Shown piece after piece: positions 8,521 to 17,513 of a DNA stretch of 44,697 bases; position 1 is the stretch's first letter; the number at the start of each line of letters is the position of its first letter. Source of the DNA: an uncultured Mycoplasmatota bacterium (GTDB lineage Bacteria; Bacillota_I; Bacilli_A; RF39; UBA660); assembly GCA_947574085.1 (NCBI GenBank), contig CANPIH010000003.1, positions 1 to 44,697 on the forward strand, written 5' to 3'. Position numbers and translations under genes: made by a program. The notes beneath the pieces are model-generated. The model worked only from the letters and a program-made list of their open reading frames with translations, was not told where the DNA came from and searched no databases.

Positions 8521-9459
8521 TTGAATAAAATTGTATCTATAATTGTTCCTGTTTATAATGCAGAAAAGTACATTGATCGATGCTTACATAGCATTTTAAA
8601 TCAAAGCTATACAAATATAGAAATTGTCTTAATTAACGATGGTTCTAGCGATAATTCTTTAAAGATAATAAATGAATACGCCAAAAAATATAGCTTTATT
8701 AAAGTATATAGTCATGAAAACAAAGGTGTAGGATTTACTAGGAATTTTGGAATTCTACAAGCAAAAGGGGAATATATTGTTTTTGTTGATAGTGATGATT
8801 ATATTGATGAAAATTATGTGGAAATTTTATTAAATAGTGTTAAAAACTATGATGCTGTATTTAGTGGCTATAAAAGTATAACTGAAAATGGAGAAATTAT
8901 TTCTGTAAATGCTTTAGATCAATCGGAGTGGGCTAAATACAAATACACTGGAATATTAGGAAAAATATATAAAACAAAATATTTAATACAAAACAAAATA
9001 TTTTATCCAAATTATAAAGTAGGAGAAGATCTTTATTTTGCTTTATTGGTAATTAATAAAGGGGCAAAAATTTTAACAATAGATTATTGTGGATACAACT
9101 ATGTGCAAAATAGTAAATCTGTTACCAATTCTTTAATAGAAAAATATGATATGCTTCCTATGTTTCAAGATTTATATGAAAAAATACATCAAGATTTGGA
9201 AAATGATACCAAATTGTTTCATTTTTATATTAAAGCAATGCTTTATTCTATAATTTTACAAAAATCTATTTTAAGTTCTAAAGAAATGAATGAAATGTTT
9301 TTTAATACTATGAAATGGATTAAAAATTGCAAAAGAAAAATTGGGATTTTTAATTATAAATTAGAAAGTTTAAAAATAAGATTTTTTGTTAATTTATTTG
9401 TGTTTGGTTATTGTATAAAAATTAATAAAATATTATTTATTATTTTAAAACATTTATAG
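8521..9459 (+). CDS. GT2 glycosyltransferase
   Basis: Classic GT2 enzyme: SIIVPVYNAEKYIDRCLHSI at 6-25, NDGSSDNS at 39-46, TRNFGI, and VDSDDYID at 89-96 with the metal-binding D-x-D. The C-terminal third is mostly basic and hydrophobic, as in EpsJ/WcaA-like transferases. The start is TTG, with AGGTG 5 nt upstream; no better ATG exists before the first motif. It opens a run of three sugar-transfer genes and a flippase with short spacings (14 and 14 nt, then 23 to the Wzx start), likely one operon. Donor sugar unknown. Confidence 0.85.
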   Translation: MNKIVSIIVPVYNAEKYIDRCLHSILNQSYTNIEIVLINDGSSDNSLKIINEYAKKYSFIKVYSHENKGVGFTRNFGILQAKGEYIVFVDSDDYIDENYVEILLNSVKNYDAVFSGYKSITENGEIISVNALDQSEWAKYKYTGILGKIYKTKYLIQNKIFYPNYKVGEDLYFALLVINKGAKILTIDYCGYNYVQNSKSVTNSLIEKYDMLPMFQDLYEKIHQDLENDTKLFHFYIKAMLYSIILQKSILSSKEMNEMFFNTMKWIKNCKRKIGIFNYKLESLKIRFFVNLFVFGYCIKINKILFIILKHL

Positions 9460-9472
9460 AAAGGTTTTTCAT

Positions 9473-10468
9473 ATGGAAAAAAATTTAGTTAGTGTAATTA
9501 TGTCTACAAAAGATACGGAAGAGAATATGCTCAAAGAGGCAATAAATAGCATTTTAAATCAAACTTATAAGAATATTGAATTTATTATTGTTTGTGATGG
9601 AAGCGAAGAAAATTATAATTATATAAAAAAGTTAAAAGACAAAAGAATAAAAATTATTAAAAATGTAAGTACTATTGGTTTGACAAAATCTTTAAATAAA
9701 GGTTTAAAGATTGCTAAGGGTAAATATATAGCACGAATGGATAGTGATGATATTTCTTCAAAAAATCGTCTAAAATGGCAAATAGAATATTTGGAAAAAC
9801 ATTTAAATGTCGATATATGTTCAGTTATTCCTAAAAATTTTGGATATTCACACAATTATTCGATTAATTTATTTCCTTCTTTTGATGGAAATAAAGCTCA
9901 ATTATTTTTATACAGTTGTCTTACACATGCTGCAGTTGTATTTCGTAAAAGTTTTCTTGATCAATTTCAAATTAAATATGATGAGAATTGTTTGCTGGCT
10001 CAAGATTATGAATTGTGGACAAGATGCGCAAAATTAACAAATATGAAAGTAATACAGAAAGTGGGCTATTACATACGTGTACATCATAAAAGAATTACCA
10101 CTACCAAAAAAGAAGAACAAACAAAAGTTGTAACAATGATTTATAAACGAAATTTACAAGAGCTTGGTATGAAGCCGACAGATAAAAATATAAATACAAT
10201 GTTCTTTTTGAGTGGGCGAGAAAATTTGAATGTAAATAGCAAAAATATTCTTGAATTTATTGAGGAAGCCATACTTAAAAATAAGGAAAAAGGTATTTAC
10301 GAATCTAAAAATTTTAGAAGAATTTTATACTTTAATTATGTATTTAGAATGTTTACATTAAAGAAACAATTGGTAAATATTAAATATATTTTTAAGTCTC
10401 ATATTATAAGTTTAACAATAAAATATATAATTACATTTAGCTTATTAAAGATGGGATTTTATAAGTAG
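9473..10468 (+). CDS. GT2 glycosyltransferase
   Basis: GT2 enzyme with VSVIMSTKDTEENMLKEAINSIL at 6-28, VCDGSEEN at 40-47, TKSLNKGL, and MDSDDISSKNRL at 89-100 carrying the D-x-D metal site. The acceptor region includes a histidine-rich YIRVHHKRITT segment after LAQDYELWTR, the usual catalytic ED-like position in this subfamily (QDYELW). AAAGG lies 8 nt before the ATG. Second gene of the 8521-12886 operon. It resembles rhamnosyl or galactosyl transferases of O-antigen and capsule loci, but the substrate cannot be assigned. Confidence 0.83.
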   Translation: MEKNLVSVIMSTKDTEENMLKEAINSILNQTYKNIEFIIVCDGSEENYNYIKKLKDKRIKIIKNVSTIGLTKSLNKGLKIAKGKYIARMDSDDISSKNRLKWQIEYLEKHLNVDICSVIPKNFGYSHNYSINLFPSFDGNKAQLFLYSCLTHAAVVFRKSFLDQFQIKYDENCLLAQDYELWTRCAKLTNMKVIQKVGYYIRVHHKRITTTKKEEQTKVVTMIYKRNLQELGMKPTDKNINTMFFLSGRENLNVNSKNILEFIEEAILKNKEKGIYESKNFRRILYFNYVFRMFTLKKQLVNIKYIFKSHIISLTIKYIITFSLLKMGFYK

Positions 10469-10481
10469 GAGATGAAATCGT

Positions 10482-11357
10482 TTGAATAAAACTTTAGTTT
10501 TACAATTGGATTCAGATTATTTGTATTTTAAATATTTAAAATCAAAATATAAGTTAGAAGATTATTATTGTAAAAAATTTAAAAATTTTTTTTTTTATTT
10601 TTTAAAACTCTTAGATATTTTACATATAAGTATTTTTCTTTTTTTAGGAAATTGGAAAAAAGAAATAAAAAAATTTGATACTGTTGTTATTATACCCAAC
10701 AATTATAATTATGGTATTTCAAAATATATAAAGAGGAAAAATAAAAAGTGCAAAATTATTTGTTATTTTTTAAATGTAATTTGTGAAACAAATCAAAATG
10801 TTTTAAAAGATCAAAATATTGATGAATTTTGGACTTTTGATCAAAAAGATTCAGCAAAATACAAAATGAATTATTACCCTCAATTTTTTTCAAAAGAAGT
10901 AAAATTAGAAAAAAAGAAAATCTTATACGATACGATTTTTTTAGGAAGAGATAAAGGAAGAAAAAAAGATTTAGAAAAAATAGATAAAGTATTTAAAAAA
11001 ATGAATTTAAAGTCTAATATTATGATAATTAGCAATGAAAAAGAATACATTGAATACCAAGAATATTTAGATTTAATAAGCGAAAGCAAAACAATTTTAG
11101 AGATAGTAGACGCTAAACAGTCTGGAATGACTTTAAGATGTATGGAGTCAATATTTTTAAATAAGAAATTAATTACTAACGATAAAAAAATTAAGGATTA
11201 TGATTTTTATAATAAAAATAATATTTTTGTTATTGGTATAGACAATTATAAAGATTTAAAAAATTTTATAAACACAAAATATCAAAATATTGATAGATCC
11301 ATATTAAAAAAATACGAATATGGTTCTTGGTTAAATGCGTTAGTAAAAAAGAAATAA
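10482..11357 (+). CDS. Putative glycosyltransferase of a polysaccharide-locus family
   Basis: I do not recognise a well-studied family. The 291-aa protein has a GT-B-like C-terminal half: DTIFLGRDKGRKKDLEKI at the start of a nucleotide-binding domain, then IVDAKQSGMTLRCMESIFLNKKLITND, a signature of lipopolysaccharide-core or capsule proteins that are usually annotated as putative transferases, and YDFYNKNNIFVIG. The start is TTG with GGAG 9-10 nt upstream; the downstream flippase uses the same GGAGATGAA-then-TTG arrangement. It lies between GT2 and wzx genes with short gaps, so a sugar-transfer role is likely. Confidence 0.6.
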   Translation: MNKTLVLQLDSDYLYFKYLKSKYKLEDYYCKKFKNFFFYFLKLLDILHISIFLFLGNWKKEIKKFDTVVIIPNNYNYGISKYIKRKNKKCKIICYFLNVICETNQNVLKDQNIDEFWTFDQKDSAKYKMNYYPQFFSKEVKLEKKKILYDTIFLGRDKGRKKDLEKIDKVFKKMNLKSNIMIISNEKEYIEYQEYLDLISESKTILEIVDAKQSGMTLRCMESIFLNKKLITNDKKIKDYDFYNKNNIFVIGIDNYKDLKNFINTKYQNIDRSILKKYEYGSWLNALVKKK

Positions 11358-11380
11358 TTTTTTAAGTGGAGATGAACCAA

Positions 11381-12886
11381 TTGCGAAGTAAAAGAGCATT
11401 AAAAAATATTTTAATAACATTATTATTGCAGATTATTACGATATTCTGTGGTTTCATTGTACCTAAATTGATTATAAGCAATTATGGTTCAGAAATGAAT
11501 GGATTACTTTCTTCTATTACTCAATTTTTAGCTTATATTACTCTTTTAGAGGCTGGAGTAGGTCCAGTTGTAAAAGCTACATTGTATAAACCTATTTCTC
11601 AGAAAAATACAAAAGATATTATAAATATTTTAAAAACATCAGAAAATTTTTTTAAAAAAATTGCTTATATTTTTATAGTGTATATACTTCTTTTATGTTG
11701 CATATATCCCACCGTTATTAATGATAAGTTTGATGTGTTATTTACGATTTCATTAATTCTTATAATGTCACTTTCAACTTTAACAGAATATTATTTAGGA
11801 ATTACTTATAGAATTTTTTTAAGTTCTTTACAAGAAACTTATGTAATTTCTATTACGCAAATTCTTGTTACAATTTTTAATACTATTGGTATTGTTTTAT
11901 TCATTTTTTTAGGTTTGAATATTATTTGGGTAAAATTAATGACAGCTATAATTTTTATTATTAAACCTATTTTTTTAAGTTATTATGTTAAAAAAAAGTA
12001 TAAAATTCATTTTAGAGATGAAATAGGAAGTTATAAATTAGAGAAAAAATGGGATGGTTTAGCACAGCATGTGGCGAATATCATTTACGAAAATACAGAT
12101 ATAGTTATTTTAACATTATTTGCAACTTTGAATGATGTTTCCATATACGCAGTTTATATATTGGTTATAAAAGGTATAAAAAGTTTAATAGAAGCTCTAA
12201 CCTCTGGAATTGATTCTTCTTTTGGTGATATGATTGCAAGAAAAGAACAAGAAAACTTAAGCAATAGTTTTAAGATTTATGAATTTGTTTATTTAACTAT
12301 TATTACCATTATTTGCATAAGTACAATAGTCTTAATTGTTCCTTTTATCAAAGTGTACACAATGAATATTTCTGATGCCAATTATGTTCAACCTTTGTTT
12401 GGCTTGCTATTATCTATTGCTGGTTTTATTTATGAAATTCGCTTGCCTTACAGTTTGCTTACACAAGCAGCGGGGTGTTTTAAAGAAACAAGAAATGGAG
12501 CTTGGTTAGAAGCGATTATGAATGTTGCTATTTCCATGTTTTTAGTTTTTAAATTGGGACTTATTGGAGTTGCATTAGGCACAATCATCGCGGTTTTGTT
12601 TCGAACTATTGAATTTATGATTTATACCTCTAAATATATTTTAAATAGAAAAATAATGGATACTTTTAAATGGTTTGTGATTATAATCTTTGAAACTTTT
12701 GTAATTTATTTAGTTAATAATTTATTTTTTAGCCAGTTAACTTTTGTATCCTATGGAACATGGTTTGTCTATGCTCTCTTTATTTTTGTTTTAACCACAT
12801 TCTTTGTAGTGATAATAAATTATATGTGGAACCGAAATACAGTATATAATTTAAAGTATTTAATCAAAAAAGTTCTAAAAAAATAA
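11381..12886 (+). CDS. wzx: Wzx-type polysaccharide flippase
   Basis: Predicted flippase of the MOP superfamily that moves lipid-linked oligosaccharide across the membrane. About 12-14 hydrophobic helices span the 501 residues, with the N-terminal GFIVPKLIISNYGSEMNGLLSSITQFLAYITLLEAGVG region typical of Gram-positive Wzx proteins. I choose the TTG at 11381: GGAG lies 9 nt upstream, whereas the in-frame ATG at 11372 directly abuts GGAG and the GTG at 11366 precedes it. It closes the operon of three transferases that starts at 8521. A second, clearly different Wzx lies at 25587, so two lipid-linked units are probably exported. Confidence 0.85.
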   Translation: MRSKRALKNILITLLLQIITIFCGFIVPKLIISNYGSEMNGLLSSITQFLAYITLLEAGVGPVVKATLYKPISQKNTKDIINILKTSENFFKKIAYIFIVYILLLCCIYPTVINDKFDVLFTISLILIMSLSTLTEYYLGITYRIFLSSLQETYVISITQILVTIFNTIGIVLFIFLGLNIIWVKLMTAIIFIIKPIFLSYYVKKKYKIHFRDEIGSYKLEKKWDGLAQHVANIIYENTDIVILTLFATLNDVSIYAVYILVIKGIKSLIEALTSGIDSSFGDMIARKEQENLSNSFKIYEFVYLTIITIICISTIVLIVPFIKVYTMNISDANYVQPLFGLLLSIAGFIYEIRLPYSLLTQAAGCFKETRNGAWLEAIMNVAISMFLVFKLGLIGVALGTIIAVLFRTIEFMIYTSKYILNRKIMDTFKWFVIIIFETFVIYLVNNLFFSQLTFVSYGTWFVYALFIFVLTTFFVVIINYMWNRNTVYNLKYLIKKVLKK

Positions 12887-12923
12887 ATATTATCAATTAT
12901 TGTAAGTAGTAATTTGGAATACA

Positions 12924-12952
12924 TTGAAACATCGTATTAGTTATGATAATAT
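12924..12952 (+). promoter_or_regulatory. Possible promoter of the rhamnan cassette
   Basis: TTGAAA (12924-12929), 17 nt, TAATAT (12947-12952), in the 157-nt gap between wzx and the 13044 gene. A second TTGACA at 12983-12988 lacks a convincing -10. Confidence 0.38.
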
Positions 12953-13043
12953 GATAAAAAGAATATAGTTTGGTAATTTATATTGACAATAAAGAAATGA
13001 AGTTGACTTATTTAAATTATTTGTTCAGAAAGAAGAAAAAGCT

Positions 13044-13895
13044 ATGAAAAATGGAATCGTAATATTAAATTATAATGATAGCGAAAATACATCTTTGTTT
13101 TTAAAAAATATTAAAGATTTTAATATATTAGATTATATTGTTGTTGTGGACAACAAAAGTACAGATGATTCTTTGAAAAAACTTAAAGTTTATGAAAATA
13201 ATAAAATAAAAATAGTAGAAGCAAAAGCAAATAAAGGATACGCATCTGGAAATAATGTGGGGATAAAATATTTAATTGAAAATTTTGATATTGATAATAT
13301 TATTATATCAAATCCAGATATTGTAGTAAAAGAAGAAGATATTAAAATGTTAATACAAGATTTGAAAAATCAAAAAATTTCTGTTATAGCTCCTAATGTG
13401 AAAGAACCTTATGGAGTATCTCGTGGTTGGAAACTTCCTACATTTTTTTCAGAATTTCTTTCTAGTATTCCAATACTTAGACGATTTGAGCAAACTCTAC
13501 TATCTTATCGTAATGAAAACTATCAAAGTGATTTAACACAAGTGGATGTTGTCAAAGGCTGTTTTTTTATAATAAAAAAAGATGCTTTTGAAGATATTAA
13601 CTTTTTTGATGAAAATACTTTTCTTTATTATGAAGAAAACATAATGGCAAAAAAGTTACAAAATAAAGGCTATATTACTTGTGTAGATAATAGGGTAACT
13701 ATAATTCATGCTTTATCTCAAAGTGTTGATAAAAATATTAGAAAGTTAGAGAAATTCAAATATTTGAAAAGTAGCCAATATTATTATGAAAAGTCTATTA
13801 ATAAATTGAATATTTTTAAACTTATGATTTTAAAAGTATTGAATAGTATCTATTTCTTTGGCTTGAAAGTAGAAAAAATAATAATAAGAAGGTGA
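13044..13895 (+). CDS. GT2 glycosyltransferase, WbbL-like
   Basis: GT2 enzyme of the subfamily containing WbbL-type rhamnosyltransferases: GIVILNYNDSENT at 4-16, VVVDNKSTDDS at 35-45, NKGYASGNNVGIKY at 68-81, and ISNPDIVVKEED at about 92-103, where NPD replaces the common DxD. The 283-aa length is normal. A C-terminal amphipathic or hydrophobic stretch (LNIFKLMILKVLNSIYFFGLKV) suggests membrane association. It is first in the cassette that continues with the DUF1972 GT, Wzt/Wzm and RgpF, so addition of an early rhamnose in a rhamnan is a reasonable but unproven role. Confidence 0.8.
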   Translation: MKNGIVILNYNDSENTSLFLKNIKDFNILDYIVVVDNKSTDDSLKKLKVYENNKIKIVEAKANKGYASGNNVGIKYLIENFDIDNIIISNPDIVVKEEDIKMLIQDLKNQKISVIAPNVKEPYGVSRGWKLPTFFSEFLSSIPILRRFEQTLLSYRNENYQSDLTQVDVVKGCFFIIKKDAFEDINFFDENTFLYYEENIMAKKLQNKGYITCVDNRVTIIHALSQSVDKNIRKLEKFKYLKSSQYYYEKSINKLNIFKLMILKVLNSIYFFGLKVEKIIIRR

Positions 13896-13900
13896 TATCT

Positions 13901-15055
13901 ATGAAAAATATTATTATTATAGGGGCAAGAGGATACAAATCGAACTATGGGGGTTGGGAGACATTTGTTACAAATTTAATTAAAAACTATTTGGATAAAG
14001 AAGTTAAGTTTCATATTCCAGAGCTTACAAACGACAAAAGGCAAAATAAAAAAATAATTGAAAAAGATGATGTATCATGTCTTCAAGTTTACTCTCCAAA
14101 ATGGGGATTTGTAACCATGTTTATCTACGCTATTTTAGCTTTAAAACGAATGAATCAATATATCAAGAAACAAAAACTTGAAAATGTAGTTTTATATATT
14201 TTAGGGTGTCGTATGGGACCATTTTATCCGTTTTTGATTCATTCTCTAAAAAAAAGAGGCGTTAAAGTTTATTTGAATCCTGATGGGTTAGAATGGATGC
14301 GAGATAAGTGGTCTTGGTGGATAAAAATCTGTTTTAAATTAAGCGAATATTGTATGATAAAACATAGTGATGTAGTTGTATGTGACTCTAAAGCAATTCA
14401 AAATTATGTAAATACTAAGTACAAAAAATTTAATAAGATTACATATTTTATTCCTTATGGGGCTTATTTAAATCAGAAAGAATGTAAAACGGATATTGTA
14501 AAAAAAATGTATAAAAAATATCAACTTGACGAAGACAACTATTATCTTCTTGTTGGCCGATTTGTTCCAGAAAATAATTATGAACTTATTATTAAAGAAT
14601 TTATGGCGTCATCTTCAAAAAAAGATTTGGTGATAATTTCAAACATAGAGAAAAATAAATTTTACAATTTACTAAAAGAAAAAACAAAATTTGACACTGA
14701 TAAGAGAATTAAATTTGTCGGAGCGGTTTACGATAAAGATTCACTTTATTATTTTAGAAAACATGCTTTTGCTTATATTCATGGGCATAGTGCTGGTGGA
14801 ACGAATCCTAGTCTTTTAGAATCTTTGGCTAGCACAAAATTAAATATTTTGTTTCATGCGATATATAATGTTGAAGTTGGACTTACTTCTTGTTTTTACT
14901 TTAGTAAAAAAGACCATGATTTAGTAAGAATCATTAAAAAAGTAGAAAATCTTGACACAATGGCTATCAAAAAGTATGAAAAATTAGCACATGAGCGAAT
15001 AAAAAATGAATATACTTGGACACTAATAGTAGACAAATACAAAAATATTTGGTAA
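13901..15055 (+). CDS. DUF1972/Cps2T-GacB-like rhamnosyltransferase
   Basis: Predicted GT4 enzyme with an N-terminal DUF1972 domain, the family of Cps2T and GacB/RgpA, which attach the first beta-1,4-rhamnose to a lipid-linked amino or hexose sugar. Seen: IIIIGARGYKSNYGGWETFV at 3-22, the YLNPDGLEWMRDKWSWW acceptor-domain segment, LVGRFVPENNYELIIKEF at the donor-domain start, and YIHGHSAGGTNPSLLESLAS as the sugar-nucleotide loop with its glutamate. The ATG at 13901 has AAGGTG 6 nt upstream and is preferred over an in-frame GTG at 13892 inside that site. The gene starts 5 nt after the preceding stop. Function is well supported by family; the exact acceptor is not. Confidence 0.85.
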   Translation: MKNIIIIGARGYKSNYGGWETFVTNLIKNYLDKEVKFHIPELTNDKRQNKKIIEKDDVSCLQVYSPKWGFVTMFIYAILALKRMNQYIKKQKLENVVLYILGCRMGPFYPFLIHSLKKRGVKVYLNPDGLEWMRDKWSWWIKICFKLSEYCMIKHSDVVVCDSKAIQNYVNTKYKKFNKITYFIPYGAYLNQKECKTDIVKKMYKKYQLDEDNYYLLVGRFVPENNYELIIKEFMASSSKKDLVIISNIEKNKFYNLLKEKTKFDTDKRIKFVGAVYDKDSLYYFRKHAFAYIHGHSAGGTNPSLLESLASTKLNILFHAIYNVEVGLTSCFYFSKKDHDLVRIIKKVENLDTMAIKKYEKLAHERIKNEYTWTLIVDKYKNIW

Positions 15056-15109
15056 AAAAGATAATTTAATGGTATTCTTATGTAATAAGAAAAAGAAGGT
15101 AGTGATAAA

Positions 15110-15841
15110 ATGAAGGAGAAAGCAATTGAATTGGAAAATGTAACAAAATCCTTTAAATTATTTTATGATAAACCAACCACTTTAAAGGAAAGACTTGTTT
15201 TTTGGAATAAGAAAAAAGCCGATGAGCGAGTGATTTTAAATGATATCTCTTTAGATATAAAAAAAGGAGAGACCGTTGCTTTAATAGGTGTTAATGGATG
15301 TGGGAAATCCACTCTTTTAAAAATGATGACTAAAATTATATATCCTACTAAGGGTAAAATTAAAACACATGGTAAGATTACTTCTTTATTAGAATTAGGA
15401 GCAGGATTTCATCCAGATTTTACAGGACGAGAAAATATCTATTTTAATGCTTCTATATTTGGACTTTCAGAGCGTGAAATTGATAATCGTTTGGATGACA
15501 TTATTGCTTTTTCAGAATTAGGAGAATTAATTGATAGTCCTGTCAGAACGTATTCTAGTGGACAATATATGCGACTTGCTTTTTCCATTGCTATTAATGT
15601 GGATGCTGAAATTCTTTTAATTGATGAAATATTAGCGGTAGGTGATCAACATTTTCAAGATAAGTGTTTTGGAAAACTAACTGAATTGAAAAAAGGTGAT
15701 ACTACCATTGTCATTGTAAGTCATGGTCTTGAATCTGTAAAAGATTTATGCAATCGTGGTATTTGGATACATAATGGAAAAATAAAAATGGATGGTAAAA
15801 TTAAGAATGTATTGGAAGCGTATGTAAAGGAGTGTAGATAA
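15110..15841 (+). CDS. wzt: Polysaccharide ABC exporter ATPase (Wzt/RgpD)
   Basis: Nucleotide-binding subunit of an ABC exporter for undecaprenyl-linked polysaccharide. Walker A GVNGCGKST is at 60-68, the Q-loop region follows TSLLELGAGFHPDFTGRENI (typical of Wzt/TagH), the signature YSSGQYMRLAF is near 145-155, and Walker B ILLIDEILAVGDQHF near 168-182. At 243 aa it lacks the extra C-terminal carbohydrate-binding domain found in some O-antigen Wzt proteins, so chain-end recognition is not expected. GAAGG lies 11 nt before the ATG. The permease starts 2 nt after its stop. In streptococcal rhamnan loci the permease gene comes first; here the ATPase does. Confidence 0.92.
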   Translation: MKEKAIELENVTKSFKLFYDKPTTLKERLVFWNKKKADERVILNDISLDIKKGETVALIGVNGCGKSTLLKMMTKIIYPTKGKIKTHGKITSLLELGAGFHPDFTGRENIYFNASIFGLSEREIDNRLDDIIAFSELGELIDSPVRTYSSGQYMRLAFSIAINVDAEILLIDEILAVGDQHFQDKCFGKLTELKKGDTTIVIVSHGLESVKDLCNRGIWIHNGKIKMDGKIKNVLEAYVKECR

Positions 15842-15843
15842 TT

Positions 15844-16623
15844 ATGAAAGAATTATTTAAAAATCTTTACAATTATCGTTTGCTTTTAAAAAGCAATGTA
15901 AAAAAAGATATTCGTGGAAAGTATAAAGCTTCATTCTTAGGAATTTTATGGACTTTTGTAAATCCATTGTTAACTACTTTAGTATACGCTATCGTTTTTC
16001 CTTTTATTTTAAAAAATACAGAACCACATTATGTAACATATTTAATTATAGGTATTTTACCTTGGACTTATTTTACAAACACAATTGTAATTGGAACTAA
16101 TGTTATTTTAGGCAATGCTGGCATTATAAAAAAAGTGTATTTTCCAAGAGAAATTTTACCTATATCAGCAAATACAAGTGGATTAATTAATTTTTTAGTT
16201 TCTTGTTTAATTATTTTTCTTTTTTTAATCTGTAGCGGAATTTGGTTTAGTCCTTATTTGTTATTCTTGCCTCTTATTATAATGATACAATATGTATTTC
16301 AACTAGGAATTATTTTGATAGCAAGTGCTGTTGAAGTTTATGTTCGAGATGCGGAGTATATCATTAATTTTTTAGTGAGCATGTTATTTTATTTAACGCC
16401 AATTCTTTATTCTGTTAAAATGTTTGAGGGAAGTCCTATAGCGAATTTAATTAAGTTAAATCCTATGGCGACGATTATTAATAGTTATCGTAATATTTTA
16501 TTTTATCAAACTATGCCAGAAATTAAAGCTTTGCTTATTACTTTTGGAGTAAGTTTATTATTGTTGTGGATAGGTTTTAAAATTTTTAACAAATTACAAA
16601 GAGGATTTGCTGAGGAGGTTTAA
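15844..16623 (+). CDS. wzm: Polysaccharide ABC exporter permease (Wzm/RgpC)
   Basis: Membrane subunit of the ABC-2 exporter, partner of the preceding ATPase. The protein has an amphipathic N-terminal helix, KYKASFLGILWTFVNPLL (the classic Wzm start), six hydrophobic segments, and the FPREILPIS motif followed by the VRDAEYIINFLVSMLFYLTPILYS segment typical of RfbA/Wzm. Length 259 aa is normal. It begins 2 nt after wzt. Its stop precedes the next ATG by one base, and that gene's GAGGAGG ribosome site lies within its last codons, so translation is coupled. Confidence 0.92.
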   Translation: MKELFKNLYNYRLLLKSNVKKDIRGKYKASFLGILWTFVNPLLTTLVYAIVFPFILKNTEPHYVTYLIIGILPWTYFTNTIVIGTNVILGNAGIIKKVYFPREILPISANTSGLINFLVSCLIIFLFLICSGIWFSPYLLFLPLIIMIQYVFQLGIILIASAVEVYVRDAEYIINFLVSMLFYLTPILYSVKMFEGSPIANLIKLNPMATIINSYRNILFYQTMPEIKALLITFGVSLLLLWIGFKIFNKLQRGFAEEV

Positions 16624-16624
16624 A

Positions 16625-17470
16625 ATGGGTTTAAAAATTGCAGCAGTTGTAACCTTATTTTATCCAAATTCTACTCATTTCAAAAATATAAATAATTATT
16701 TGGAATCTGTAGACAAACTATATGTAATTGATAACACTCCCAAGAAAAATGTTAAAAAATTTTTACCTCAAAATAAGAAAATTGAATATTATTCTTATGA
16801 TAATTTAGGAGTGGCAAAGGCTTTGAATATTGCAGCAAAATTGGCTCAAAAAGAATACACTTGGTTACTAACAATGGATCAAGATACCGTTATTCAAAAA
16901 TCTGTAATTGAAGAAATGAAACAAATTATTAAGAAAAAAAATATGGATAATATTGGGATTGTTACCCCATGGCATAAAACAAAATTGCTAGTAGAAAAAC
17001 CAACAGAAGCTGTAGATTATCCTCAAGACGTTATGACTTCTGGAAATCTATTAAATTTAGTTATTTGGGAAAAAATAGGGGGATTTTTTGAAGATTTTTT
17101 TATTGACGGGATAGACATTGAATATGGACTACGCTTAAAAAAAAATGGTTATAAAATTATGCGTTTAAATTATTTAGAAATTGAACATGATTTAGGGAAT
17201 ATTTTTTATATAAAAGGGAAATTATGTACCAATCATAGTGGAATTCGAAGATATTATATGAATCGTAATTATCACTATATTTATGATATGTATAAAGATA
17301 CTGACTTAAATTTTTGCTTATTTTTAAAAAGTAACTACAAAACAATGCTTAAAGTTATTTTATTTGAAAAAAATAAATTTTCTAAAGTATATGGCTTTGT
17401 ACTAGGTTATCTACACTATAAAAAAGGTATTAAAGGAAAATTAGAAAAATTTTTAAATCAAAAGATGTAA
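16625..17470 (+). CDS. RfbF/RfbN-like GT2 rhamnosyltransferase
   Basis: GT2 enzyme of the RfbF-like rhamnosyltransferase group. Seen: AAVVTLFYPNSTHFKNINNYL at 6-26, VIDNTPKKN, NLGVAKALNIAAKLA at 60-74, the metal site MDQDTVIQ at 84-91, GNLLNLVIWEKIGGFFEDFFIDGIDIEYGLRLKKNGYK, and a late RNYHYIYD element. The ATG at 16625 follows GAGGAGG by 6 nt; longer in-frame readings start inside wzm and include that site. It ends two bases before the next longest reading frame. It probably adds rhamnose during synthesis of the polymer exported by the ABC transporter. Confidence 0.83.
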   Translation: MGLKIAAVVTLFYPNSTHFKNINNYLESVDKLYVIDNTPKKNVKKFLPQNKKIEYYSYDNLGVAKALNIAAKLAQKEYTWLLTMDQDTVIQKSVIEEMKQIIKKKNMDNIGIVTPWHKTKLLVEKPTEAVDYPQDVMTSGNLLNLVIWEKIGGFFEDFFIDGIDIEYGLRLKKNGYKIMRLNYLEIEHDLGNIFYIKGKLCTNHSGIRRYYMNRNYHYIYDMYKDTDLNFCLFLKSNYKTMLKVILFEKNKFSKVYGFVLGYLHYKKGIKGKLEKFLNQKM

Positions 17471-17513
17471 TTTGAAGAAAAAAATGTTAAAATACAAAAA
17501 AGGAGCGAATAAT

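Noticed and set aside
13901-15055. Assignment as the initiating glycosyltransferase of the locus
   Set aside because: DUF1972 GT4 enzymes add a second sugar to an existing lipid-linked sugar; no WecA/TagO or WbaP-like membrane transferase was found in the window.
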